From contig NC_054537.1 of assembly GCF_017654505.1 (NCBI RefSeq), positions 1,141,383 to 1,205,382 on the forward strand: a DNA stretch of 64,000 bases. Direction: 5' to 3'. Shown piece by piece: positions 12,819 through 24,379 of this stretch. The DNA is from Polyodon spathula. Taxonomy: Eukaryota; Chordata; Actinopteri; Acipenseriformes; Polyodontidae. The position numbers and the translations under genes were made by a program. The notes beneath the pieces are model-generated. The model was given only the letters and a program-made list of their open reading frames with translations, was not told the DNA's origin and searched no databases. How positions within the stretch are numbered: the stretch's first letter is position 1; every line of letters starts with the position of its first letter.

Positions 12819-13853
12819 GATGTGAGGGGAAAATGGGATTCCAAGTCAGTTAAAGCGAGGCGCCTTGCAGGGTGATTGTCTAGCGTCCTGGGCGCATTTA
12901 ATCTGCCTTGACATCCTTACTGATTTAATCAAATATAAGATGAAAAGAACAAATCAATCAATCAATTTAAAACGGCAGCGGTACGAGAAAGTGCCCACGA
13001 CTGACCCGTTCGAAGCTGCTGAAGCCCTTTTAAAACTGTACATTCTCACTGAATGAATTGTTATAAAAATACATTAGAGTAGATTAACGCTCCACACACA
13101 CAGAGAGAGACGAGAGGAGCAGCCTTTCCTTCTGCCTTTGATTTGACCCCTTCTGGCGGCAGACTACTTGCTGGAGTCTGGTGGAACATTTTACATCTAT
13201 AAGTTAGAAAAAAAAGATACAAATAAAGAATATGTATATTGTGTTGCCACCAACAAAATATACGTGTACTAGAGGAACGGGATTGCATGTGTTTACTAAA
13301 TAAAAAAAAAAATTAAAAAAAAATTAATAAGAATACGCTTGTGTTTTGTTATTTTAAGCGTTGTTAATGTAAAACATACAGGTGATTCTGGTTACGCATT
13401 TTAGCTGGTAAATGGAAGGCAGTAATATGATTAAACTATTCTCCGAAGCCAGCCACAAACACAGTCACTGATGGGGAAAAAACAACGAATCATCTCCATG
13501 TTTAGATGCAAGCGGGTCAGTCTGATCAACAAGAACCAGCTGTGTTTTTAGAGCATTTTACAGCCTGTCCGAGCGCAGTCGTCCTGGGATTGCTACTATA
13601 AATGGACGATAGATGAACTCCTGGATGACTCTCTAGTGTTGTAAAATGCTGTAATAAAATCCAACTATGACTAATCCGGGCAGTTTATAAATTGATCAGG
13701 TCAGATGCTGCATATGTCACGTTCTGTGAGAGAATGTGTAGGGTTATTAAACAATAACATCAGACCCTTTCTAAAACCTTTGGAGACGATAGCTACTGAT
13801 CTATATACGCTCCCAAAAACACATTCCAAAGGGTAGACTACTGTACCCCCTTC

Positions 13854-13928
<75 letters not shown>

Positions 13929-13957
13929 TTTTCTGTTTTTCACAGACATGCAAAGAG
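12438..13957. other. Intergenic DNA with A-rich, AT and ATT repeats
   Basis: No gene was recognised. It contains an A-rich stretch with AAAAC repeats (12520-12590), an (AT)n tract at about 12758-12818 and an (ATT)n run at about 13853-13927. Confidence 0.6.
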
Positions 13958-14425
13958 CTTTGAGACACTGGGGTATGAAAGGCATTATACAGATACAGTG
14001 CATTGAATTGGAATTGAAATAATAATCCTGGTAAGAACCCTTGTAAGCAGGTAGGGTTTATGCAGAAGTCTTTTATTTCAGATTCCCTGGGATTGAATGT
14101 GGCTCAGCTCAAAAAGAAAACTGCCGATGGGCACATCTGCAGACAGGCAGTCTCGGGGGAGCATGGACCAGGATGTGATGGGCACATCTGCAGACAGGCA
14201 GTCTCGGGGGAGCATGGACGGGCACATCTGCAGACAGGCAGTCTTTGAGACACTGGGATGTGAAAGGTACATCTGCAGACAGGCAGTCTCAGTGCATTGA
14301 ATTGGAATTGAAATAATAATCCTGGTAAGAACCCTTGTAAGCAGGTAGGGTTTATGCAGAAGTCTTTTATTTCAGATTCCCTGGGATTGAATGTGGCTCA
14401 GCTCAAAAAGAAAACTGCCGATGGG
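13958..14425. repeat. Direct duplication of about 290 bp flanking the 51-bp array
   Basis: The segment beginning CTTTGAGACACTGGG (about 13958) recurs from about 14242, and the following roughly 130 bp (13997-14130, starting AGTGCATTGAATTGG) recur almost unchanged at 14291-14424. Each copy leads into units of the 51-bp minisatellite. The first copy holds only two to three units and the second holds about fourteen, so flank and repeat were duplicated together. Confidence 0.85.
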
Positions 14426-15140
14426 CACATCTGCAGACAGGCAGTCTCGGGGGAGCATGGACCAGGATGTGATGGGCACATCTGCAGACAGGCAGTCTCG
14501 GGGGAGCATGGACCAGGATGTGATGGGCACATCTGCAGACAGGCAGTCTCGGGGGAGCATGGACCAGGATGTGATGGGCACATCTGCAGACAGGCAGTCT
14601 CGGGGGAGCATGGACCAGGATGTGATGGGCACATCTGCAGACAGGCAGTCTCGGGGGAGCATGGACCGGGATGTGATGGGCACATCTGCAGACAGGCAGT
14701 CTCGGGGGAGCATGGACCAGGATGTGATGGGCACATCTGCAGACAGGCAGTCTCGGGGGAGCATGGACCAGGATGTGATGGGCACATCTGCAGACAGGCA
14801 GTCTCGGGGGAGCATGGACCAGGATGTGATGGGCACATCTGCAGACAGGCAGTCTCGGGGGAGCATGGACCAGGATGTGATGGGCACATCTGCAGACAGG
14901 CAGTCTCGGGGGAGCATGGACCAGGATGTGATGGGCACATCTGCAGACAGACAGTCTCGGGGGAGCATGTACCGGGATGTGATGGGCACATCTGCAGACA
15001 GGCAGTCTCGGGAGAGCATGGACCAGGATGTGATGGGCACATCTGCAGACAGGCAGTCTCGGGGGAGCATGGACCGGGATGTGATGGGTACATCTGCAGA
15101 CAGGCAGTCTCGGGAGAGCATGTACCGGGATGTGATGGGC
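14128..15140. repeat. 51-bp minisatellite array
   Basis: The unit begins GGGCACATCTGCAGACAGGC and is 51 bp (17 codons). There are about 14 near-identical copies from 14422 to 15140, plus a short proximal cluster at 14128-14235. Because the unit is stop-free and divisible by three, frames of 230-300 codons open on both strands (for example 14354-15166 on +, with repeats of G-H-I-C-R-Q-A-V-S-G-E-H-G-P-G-C-D). I see no evidence that they are translated. Confidence 0.93.
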
Positions 15141-16099
15141 ATGGAGGCCCATGTGAGTACTGTTAGAAGATGGTAACTGGCATGCTTGTGAGCAGTATCT
15201 TTCATAAGCAATTGAAACTTAAAATCTTTGAAAAGTCCAATTGTAATGGATAGGAAACAAACTTGCACCCCAATGTGCAATGCAATAGTGTGGTGGCTGT
15301 AGCGTAGCCTGTGTATTTACACAGGAAGTACTCTGTGTGTGCTAGTGTTACCATGGTGCATGTGCTGCTCATAGATTTTCATTGGCTGCCGTGTTCAAAA
15401 ATTTGGAAACAGCACATGATTGACAGCAAGACTAGGGGTGGTGATTGTATTGTCCTTCTCTCCTCACTCACTAACTAAATACCGGGGTATCTCTGAATGG
15501 ATATTCGTCTCCTCTTTAGTACTATGCTAAATATCTTAACAAGTAAGACATCTCACAAGTAGACTGGCCCCTTGAAACGCTTTCCTTTTTCTAGGAAAGC
15601 AGCACAGCCGGGGATGAGGAGTTTGTTTCTGGATAACTTCACTCTACTTGTTCACTAAATATCGGTATCCCTGAATAGAAAATCATTTTAATGAACAGCC
15701 TTTCCCACAAGTGCAGTGCTGGTACCTCAAATATGATCCACTCACGACCAGTGCGGAGTGACTGGGTGTGACACTGTCTCTTCATTTTACCCTCAAAAAA
15801 CAAGCTTCTGGCTCAGGACTGCCAAGGACAGCATCATGTCGTACCAGTCTTGACACTCGCCAGTCAAGAAAATCATTCCATTGGTGAAAGAGAACAAATG
15901 CAAAGCTGTTAACACTAGTGTGAGTAGGAAGGAAAGGGTGGGGGCAGGGAGTGTGAGGGTGGGGGTGATAGAGGGTCAGAACTGACCTGTCTTACTTCTT
16001 TAATGGATATACAACAAGTGCCTTTTTGTACAATAGGTGACTTAGATAATCAGTAATGAAGATCTTTGATAGTCACCCCCTGTTACACACTTTAGTATG
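15141..16099. other. Upstream flank of csrnp1, no gene seen
   Basis: Non-repetitive DNA 5' of the candidate first exon of csrnp1. It holds G-rich stretches (15930-15970) but no recognisable coding sequence. Distal promoter elements may lie here; none can be named with confidence. Confidence 0.5.
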
Positions 16100-16572
16100 G
16101 AAGATTTTAGTGTAGGCAAGACAGCAGCAGACAGAACTGATCCATTCTCCCCTCCCCCTCCCCGTTCGTTCTTGCATTCCCACTCAGGCAGTGTTTACAG
16201 GTCCCTGGGCAGGGGGGAGACGAGAGACAATGCAGCTGACTGGCTGTCAGGGTGTGCTGGCGCTGGGGCCGGTACTCGGAAGGCAGGAAGTGGTGTGGGC
16301 AGCCTTTCTCTCTCCCTTCCCCCGTGTCACTGCCTGCGTCACTCGGCCAGGGAGTTTTCCGCTGACGAGAAGGAGGTGCTGCTGAGCTAGATGAGTCAGA
16401 CAACGCCAGCGTCGGCTGGGACGCTTTCAGGCAGACCGAGGCGAACAAAAAACACAGCGACCAGCAGTCTAGACTGTGCAAGGCTAAGCTCGCTTCAGAG
16501 GGATTCGTTTCGCAAACACAAAAAGGGTTTTTGCTGTCTTTCATTTATGGTGGACGGATACGCAAACTGTTG
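16100..16572 (+). other. csrnp1: Candidate csrnp1 promoter and non-coding exon 1
   Basis: GC-richer segment ending in a strong splice donor (TTG|GTAAGTAAC, donor GT at 16573). It has no coding match to CSRNP1, whose start codon lies in the next exon at 24405, so it would be 5' UTR. The transcription start is not resolved. An upstream reading frame begins at ATG 16391 and stays open to the donor. When joined to the exon starting at 24380 (ATTGACC) it ends immediately, because TG at the donor plus A at the acceptor makes TGA, giving a 60-residue uORF. The exon assignment is inferred from the donor, the composition and its position upstream of csrnp1. An RNA read across 16572/24380 would settle it. 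Confidence 0.55.
16392..16398 (+). promoter_or_regulatory. AP-1 consensus (TGAGTCA)
   Basis: Exact TGAGTCA in the candidate promoter/exon 1 region of csrnp1. AP-1 control would suit a gene family known to be induced as immediate-early genes. A 7-mer can occur by chance, so function is unproven. Confidence 0.4.
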
Positions 16573-19500
16573 GTAAGTAACTTTATTTTTACGCTTGTCG
16601 GCAATTTTAACACTGAACGTTCAGTTTCTGTTTAAAGACCTTGATTCTGGACTACTGCCAGATAGCTGGAAGGCTCTGTGCCGTGTGTGACTGGAAAACA
16701 CTAAGCAGCTGCGCTCGTTCGGTTTTGTTAAGGAAGTTCGGGCTGGTTGATACAGCCAGGGGGGTGAAGGTACACGTTTGCTTGTACGCTTCTTAATGAC
16801 ATCTGTGTCAGATGTAACATTGTGTGGGTTATTTGAGAAATGTACGTGTTCATCTGCGTACGGCGTTTTCCTGCATGCTTATTTCCATAACTTTGTTGTT
16901 TTTTTTTTAATGAGTCGCTGGGCAAAATGATTCGCTTTATTTAGAAATGGCTAACGTTAGCAGTATCTGCCTGTGCGCTGCACACCAGTAGAAAAAAGTG
17001 CCTAGACGTTTGCCAAAGCCAACAATAGTCTTGAAAGCGGCACGGCGAGGGAAATGCGACTCATTCCTAATACTGTAGTATTGTTGTCTAGTGCATCGCG
17101 GGGAGGGGTATAGTTCTGTAATGGGTTGCTACCAGCGGTCTAAGCAACAAGCGCATACATTGTGTGGCGTTTTGCTCTGCTAATTGGGGTAATATGCCAC
17201 CTGACCCTGTTGCAGGCTGTTGATTTATAGGCTAACGCGATCATGCCTGTGTATCGGTGTCCACTGTTACAGAACTGACTGTCCTACACAGCAGCTGTGA
17301 CATGACATTTTCAATGGTCCTGCATACCCGTGTTAATGGACGAGTAGGTTTATCTGTTGTCTTTAACGCTACATAAATAGCTGTAATGCGATGTTCAATG
17401 AGGTTTGTCGTCTTGAGGTTGTGTGTTCACTATACTCTTCTTAAATGACTGGATCAATCGGAGAGCGAGTCATTTCTTAGAGACTCCAGGCGATCTTTAA
17501 ACGGGCAGTTCAGAAGAAGCTAATGAAGCCGTGGGGAGTAATGAACTCTGAATGTAGGATGCACGCTGAGCCATCTCCTTCGTTAGTTCGTGGTGAGCAT
17601 ATTGTCTTTCCCATACACACAGTGATACAGCAAGAGCGATGCAAAATACCCCTGGAAAATCACTAATGTGTGGTATTGTTCCTCATAATGACCAAAAGGA
17701 AATTTCGTGTTTTCGGTTTAAAAAATAATTCCACGGTACGCTGTAGTACAGTATTTCAGCTGCTTTGATACACACATACAGAATGTATTGATTTTTAAAA
17801 AAAATCCTTTAAAACATCTTGTTTCTTGCAAGATTGTGTTTAGTGATGTGGCTGGTTAGTCTACAATACATGTCTGGAGACATTGTGTGTACAGGGAGTG
17901 ACGTCACGAAGGCTCCCGTCGGTATAAGCGGCTCTGTCTTTTAGGCTCTGCGGTGTCACGTTTAGTGTTGGGGGTCATTAAACGAATCTGCTAAGAGGCT
18001 GCGCTCTGCCTGACTGGCTGCCTGATTTCTGCTGGGCTGAAGCAGGAATGGGAAAGAGCAGCCCCATCTGTTGTATGCACAGTGAACATCCCACAGGGCT
18101 TGTGTGAACAGAGGGGAGTGGTAGAGGGGTTTGACCCCAGCGCGCCCCAGACAGCCTCCCCCCAAGCACCCCTGCATGGGAACCGTCAGGGCCTCTTGAA
18201 GCATGCATGTTCTACTGACCAGGAGGTACATGTTCTGTCACACTGAGCTGAAATAGCCTGCTAGCCCAGTGTGCAACGCCACACTTTTACTATGACTACC
18301 TTCAGTGAAGTGCCAGCTTGATGCAACTAGATACTGTGAACAGCACGGATGGGAGGGAGGTGGGGACTTGTTTTACAATGGTAAATATTACTCTGTGACT
18401 TCATCAGAACAGCTTAATTAGCACTTCCACTGAATCCTTTGTCACCTCCTGCTCATGTGCTCACGCCTGTGCCTTTATTACTTGGCTTGAGAGTTTTACA
18501 AAGGTCTCAAGTGTCCCCTTTAGCAGAGTCACCCTGGGAAAGTCCTCTCTTAAAATTCTCACAGGGTCTTTGAAAGGGGTAATCCCTGCCCTGTGGAGTA
18601 CAGTGCAGAAGGAAGCAGCACTGTGCAGGTCATTGATGTGCTGCTTGTGCGTTCTCCTCAAAGATGCAGATCTGACAAGTTTGCATAACCTGTATTGATG
18701 AAACTTGATTGGTCTAGGAAGCCTACACCTATCAAATGAATAGTCCCCTTTATCAGGATGTACAAGGGTGTTGTTCATCTTATCAATAGAATGTAGCTAA
18801 AAACAAAAGGCAAGCGAGGGCCTTCAAAGACCTGTCAGAAGTTCTGTTTTCGGGGGGGGGGAGTAAATATGTTAATTAGAAAACTCTTGAAATTGTTGTT
18901 TTTGAAATATTAGCTGGAACAAAGAAAGTAACACCTTGCACACTGTAGCTGCACAACCCAGGCATGGAATGACCCTTGTGCTCGCTCAGATTCCATTAAT
19001 TCCCACAGAGTTGCAGAATTCTTAAGGAGCACCAAAAATGGTGTTGCACTGGGAAATATCAGCCCTGAATTCCTTTTCCAGGGGATCGGCAGCAGAGCTC
19101 GGAGAGAGGGGAGGAGCACATCTGTGTTAAATATTTGTCGTGTAATCCCCAGGACAGTGGGAGTTGTGGTGCCAGAGTGGAATTCCTGTGGGTTTGATCC
19201 ATCGTTCTTTATTGGCTTTTAAAAGCTTTATTTTTTCCCTGCTTGGAATGAATGAGTAAGGAGCTGGAGCCAAGGAACAGAATGTCTCTTGGCAGAATGT
19301 AGCCTGGAAGCATTGTAGTTTTGTGGAGGGGTCCAGGTTACTCAGGGAGAGCTGTTCCCATTGCTGCTGGTGTGCCACAAAGTGGCAGTGTAGAACCCTT
19401 AGTTTAGAAAGGTGGAGGTACTGTTCTATTGGTCTGCTATGGCACTGTAAATCTACAGTATGTGTAACCTCTCCCACAGTACAAATAATTATTTACATGA

Positions 19501-22500
19501 AGCTGGTCTCTCAGAAATCATTTTCATTCTACTACTTAAAAGTAGCTTTTTATTTTCCAAGTCCTGCAACACTTGGACACTAATATTTATTCGCAAAGTC
19601 CTCCAGCTGTAGTATCGTTTTGGTATAATAATAATAATGTATTTTATTTCTAGTGTTCTTGGACTACCTGTCATGTCTCTTGTTAGAATGAAAATCTGAG
19701 CCATTAAAAAAAACAAAAAACGCATTGTACTATTGCAGAGAGACGACGGGTCGTGTCCTGTTTAACGTGTTACTGGAAAGGTACAGTGTGTAACTGGCAG
19801 CAGGACACACAGTAAACTGTAAAAAAAACTCTGCCATGTGTTTTTCACCCAAGGGAAATGTATTATGATTTGCGCTAAAAAACATGTGTTTCCATTATTA
19901 ATCGGAATGTTTTCCTGCATTGGTCAATGCGGCATGGAAACCCCATCACCAAAACCGTGCAAAACAGAATGAAGCTTATTTGTATTATTTTTTTTCTCTC
20001 GCTGTTTGCCATGCAGATCAGTCCCGTTTTCCCCCAGGTAGTTTGCATGAAACAGCCGCAGGTCAGGCTATTGGCACACGTTGCCAGGTGAACACCCAGG
20101 ACACAGCGCTTCAGTTTAGCCTGCATGTCTTCCCCTGCCATGGAAATGGATTGACAGGAAGGTTTGTTTCAAGGTGCCGGCTTCCCTTCAGGAGCAGGTG
20201 TGGAGAAGAACAGGTGAGCACTCGGGGTGACCCGGCTCAGGCTTCCCACCACTCTGCTCAAACCCGCTTCTCTCGGGGCGCCAGGCAACAGGTGAAACAC
20301 GTTTCCCGTGGTGACCAGGGGGCTGGAGATTACTGCAAATAAATGTACTTTCCTTTTTAACCTTTGTGCCCCTCTTTATTTACCTTCCCTGGCAGAACAC
20401 AGAGAAAGTGACAGCCAAGGTTTCGAGACAGATTTATAAAGTTGCGCAGATTAAATATTCTGAAAAAAATTATTGATAGATTTAGAAATGGGCGATATAG
20501 ATAGATCTAGAAACAAACACCAATAATTGTATAGTGCTGCTGACGAAGAGCATTTTTAAATGCATTCCCATTCCAGCAGCCAAGCAAAATAACTAAATCC
20601 AGTCTAGAATGCATAGTTAAAGAACTGTGAGCGTGTGTTAAACAGCGGAGTCGCGCTTCCCATCCTCTCCAGGGACCCTTTCTCTTGGCTGTCGTTTGGA
20701 AGTGTTTGCCCCATGGTGCAGTTACTTGGGCTGATCATGTGTGTGCTTGCATGTTAAATAGGCGTGTGAACTTTGTTTGACACCAGACCTAACTGAATGT
20801 GTCAAATTGAGCAGTTTCTTTTCTTGCTCAGGTTTGAAAGCAAAATGTGCATGGAGCATTTAGGTTAATAATGATGTGCATTAAGTATATATATTTGCCA
20901 TAATGTAATTGAAGGGATTTCTCACTGTAATAGTATAGTAGTGTTACGTGGTAGACCTGCATTGCTAAAACAGGTGGCCAGTTGTCTTCTAAGTGCTGAA
21001 ACCTATGGAGAGAAGCCAAGTTTGGTGTCTGTCCACCTGTTCAGAATTAAATGGATTGGCATGGTCTCCGGTCAAGCAGAACAATCTCAAATGTTGCAAT
21101 AAAAAGAACTGCCTCATCCAAGCTTTTAATAAATTGGAAGCAGACAAGCTATTGCAACAAATGATATTCTGAAATATGCAAACAATTAGTTGAAACTGAA
21201 GTATATTGGTATACTGAGCTTGGGGAAGCAGTGAAGGGCAACAGAAATCAGAATGATCCAAATACAGAAGTATGCAATATCAGAAGAAAATAACGCTAAG
21301 AAAGTATTGCTTAGGTCTATAATCCTAGTGCATTCATAATGCCTAATTACAGGATTTTCAGTTACGTAAAACAACGGCATGTGGACAACACCGTGTACTG
21401 TGCAGGTTGAAATGCATTCTTGCATACTTTAATTATAATTTGTCCTGGCCATTTAAATTGTTTATCAATGCTGACTGCATAACGTGCAGACAGCTCAGTG
21501 TGGCTAGCTTTCAAAGGATGGCAAAAAATCACGGGGAGGAAGGGGCCTGCTGGATAAAGTTTCAAATGACTTGTGCAGCATTAACTCCTTAATGTACACA
21601 AGGGATTGAGTGCTGCTTCAAACTGTTTCTTCTTAATACATTTGAGAGTGATTTGATTATCAAAGGAAGGAAACTGACAACTTAGAGGATCAACCTGTCA
21701 GTGAATTAGAAGCTGGAGAGACAGAAAGAAGCAGATTAGCACCTCCCCCACTCACACATTCTAGAAAGAAATTCAGAGTAAGGGCTTCTCTGCAGCTAAT
21801 GCTGCCTTTGGGGGCACTTTGTCTGCAGCGTATGTCAGCTGTGTTTAACAAGCCTCTTCTGAGAAAGAAAGAGGGAGTGACACTTTGGGAGCCACGAGAA
21901 AGTTTGATCTCCCCTGTAAACTGTGAAACGAACTAATTCCAAGCAGTCATCCGAAACTCCCCCACTGGAGCACGTCATGGATAAAGGTGTCGCTCGTCAT
22001 TCACTCCCACACGCTGCTCTGTGTGTAATCTGCAGCTGACTTCGAACCACCAGCCTTTTGCCAGGAATTTGTAGGCAGTGGTGCTTTATTGCCGTAATAG
22101 ATGGTCCCTTACGCTCTCCCTGAGTCATGCTGGCTCACAGTTACAGTACAGCGCGTCAGCTGTGATGCAGTGCTGGCTCTCCACCCCCTTCCTGACAGGA
22201 GCAGCCCTTCTTGTGATGGAGAGTTTAAAGAAGCTTTCCTCTGCACACGCAGGGTTGAGCAAAATACTCAGGAAATGTATTTTCAATACAAAATGCTCAG
22301 AAAACAATGTATCAAAATACAAATTACTTTGGAATCCCTGTATTTTCAATGCAAAATACAATTGTATTGGAAAATACAATTTGAAATTACAAAATACATT
22401 TAATAACCAAAACAGATTATTTATTTGAGATAGTAAGGCCTGAATCTGAACATTTTGGAGTGACTCTTCAGAGACAGTTACTTTTTCAAGCACCTTTGTT

Positions 22501-24379
22501 TTTTTTGTTGTCAAGATGCAGTTTTAAAATAGATAACAATTTTCAACACCAGAAAGTTTTAGAACTTATTTTTTTTGCAGAGGGGTAGGGGGAGTAATTC
22601 TATAGCAAGGAAAAACCTTTGAATATTCAAACAGCATTTATTTAATGTATAACATTAGTGTAGTTTTCAGTACACATTGATGTGCTAGACTGACGTGTGG
22701 CACTGTATAGTTCTCTATCAGTTCTGCTTCAGCAAACAAGTTTCTGCCAGAGGTCATCCATCAGCCGAGGTTTCTCGGGGGCTGAAAATCAAGACGACAA
22801 GAGAAGAGCCGCTCAACAGGAGCAGAGGAAGGAAGAATGGTATTAAAGTGTATAAACACCACCTTTAGGAAAGGGTATTGCTCTAAAGATGCAAGAAAAT
22901 GAAGAATCTTCAGCTCAGCTTTGTTGCTTGTTGTTGAGGGAGTACTTTGCTATCCATAAAAACAAAAGCAGTCATCTTCTTCCTCTTCAAGGGGTCTCCC
23001 GCTAGAAGATTCTGATGCAAGACCCAGCTCTTCAGCAGCCTGAAGTGTTAGTTGATGGAGTCTTCTGCTGTCTCCAGAAAGACAGCGTGGCAGCCAGCGC
23101 ATTATTGTTGATTTAAAGTTACTCTCAAGATGAACTGGTGCATACATGTGCATTTAAAAAAAAAAATTAAATCGAATACGCGATCACTGTAATTTAGTTT
23201 TATACAGCTGAAGCCTAATATTTAAACTATTACTGAAAATGTATTTTGAAATTACAAAATACTCAGGAAATGTATTTTTGTTACAAAATACTTCTAAATT
23301 GGCATTTGCATTACAAATTACAAAATACAAATGTAATTAAAATACATATTTTATTTACTTTCGATACTGCCCAACTATGTCCGCACCATGTTTCACGACT
23401 CTGTAGTCCTGCTTGGTTTGTATTGAGAGAGAGAGAGAGAGAGAGAGAGAATTACACTTGATAAAGGATGGTGTGTGTGCAGTACATGCCCATCAAGCTG
23501 AAAGTTATGCTGTGTTTCCAGGATTGGACTGTTTGAATTAGCAATCTAAATGTAAAAGTGCTGATTTTGTGGCATTACTTTAATTGTATTTAATTTTGAA
23601 TGACCTGCCTATTTGTATGCAAGGGATTCTGTTAGTACCCAAATCCCCTGTGCAGTGTTGTTTGCTTTGGATTTCCAGCTCAGTTGACCAACCCCAGAGG
23701 GTCACAAAGGGCAGGCTTGTACAGTAATGGGATCTCTTGACCCCCAGGTAACCCTGCCTTGGTACTAAGGTACAGTAGGGTTTGTGGTTTGTTCACGGTT
23801 TATATCTATATCTCTGTAATTCAAACATCAATACCTGCTGCTGCATGTCTCTCTCTTATTTCTGAATGGGTTTTGCATTCCAGTGTGTTTCTCCTGTTCA
23901 GTCTGATTTGAAAGGGGGTCTCAAAGGTACCTGTTTAAATCTACCTGACTCCCTTGTGTATTTCGAGCTCCTGTTTTGACATGCCTTCTCGTCGCTTGTG
24001 TTTGTGACTCTGATGCATGTGTTCTTGATGCTTCATTCAATAACAGGCTCTGGCTGCTGTTCTCTAGGGAGCTCCTCTGGTAGTGGAAGCCAGCAGTCCG
24101 CACTCTGTGGAAACTGGCGTTTGCTTCTTTGATAATGAATGAGCAGGACTAACTGTAGCTTATTAAGAGACTGGTAAACAGCTAACAACATGGGTCCAAC
24201 ATGAGTGCTGTGTGAGTACAGGCTTTAGTGGCTATTCGTGATTAATGCTATTCATAATGAAATCTCTGTCTCATTATATTAATAAATCCCTGGCCTCTGC
24301 TGACTATGTCTGCTGCTTCTGGGATGTGTCCAGTGGTTTTCACTCCCTTACCTGTTCCTTCTCCTCTTTGTCCCAGCAG
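16573..24379 (+). other. csrnp1: csrnp1 intron 1 (putative)
   Basis: About 7.8 kb between the donor at 16573 and the acceptor CCCAGCAG at 24379. No second gene was recognised on either strand; the short frames do not resemble known proteins. It contains a perfect CRE with a TATA-like box (17899-17927), AT-rich stretches with recurring AAAATACAATT/ACAAAATAC words at 22255-22410 and 23225-23345 that look like pieces of one dispersed repeat, and a (GA)n run at about 23426-23450. Confidence 0.5.
17899..17927 (+). promoter_or_regulatory. Perfect CRE plus TATA-like box: candidate alternative promoter
   Basis: The palindrome TGACGTCA (17899-17906) is followed 16 bp later by TATAA (17923-17927), in a GC-richer context. 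This is the spacing of a compact inducible promoter, with expected initiation near 17950-17960. It lies inside putative intron 1 of csrnp1 and points the same way. No exon or donor downstream is clearly assignable. Confidence 0.4.

Noticed and set aside
14354..15280. Open frames of 230-300 codons in five readings, one Cys-rich
   Set aside because: They follow from a stop-free 51-bp unit divisible by three; open in several frames at once and without known domains or splice context.
18461..18778. 105-codon - strand frame inside csrnp1 intron 1
   Set aside because: No similarity recognised, no splice context and a length expected by chance in this much sequence.
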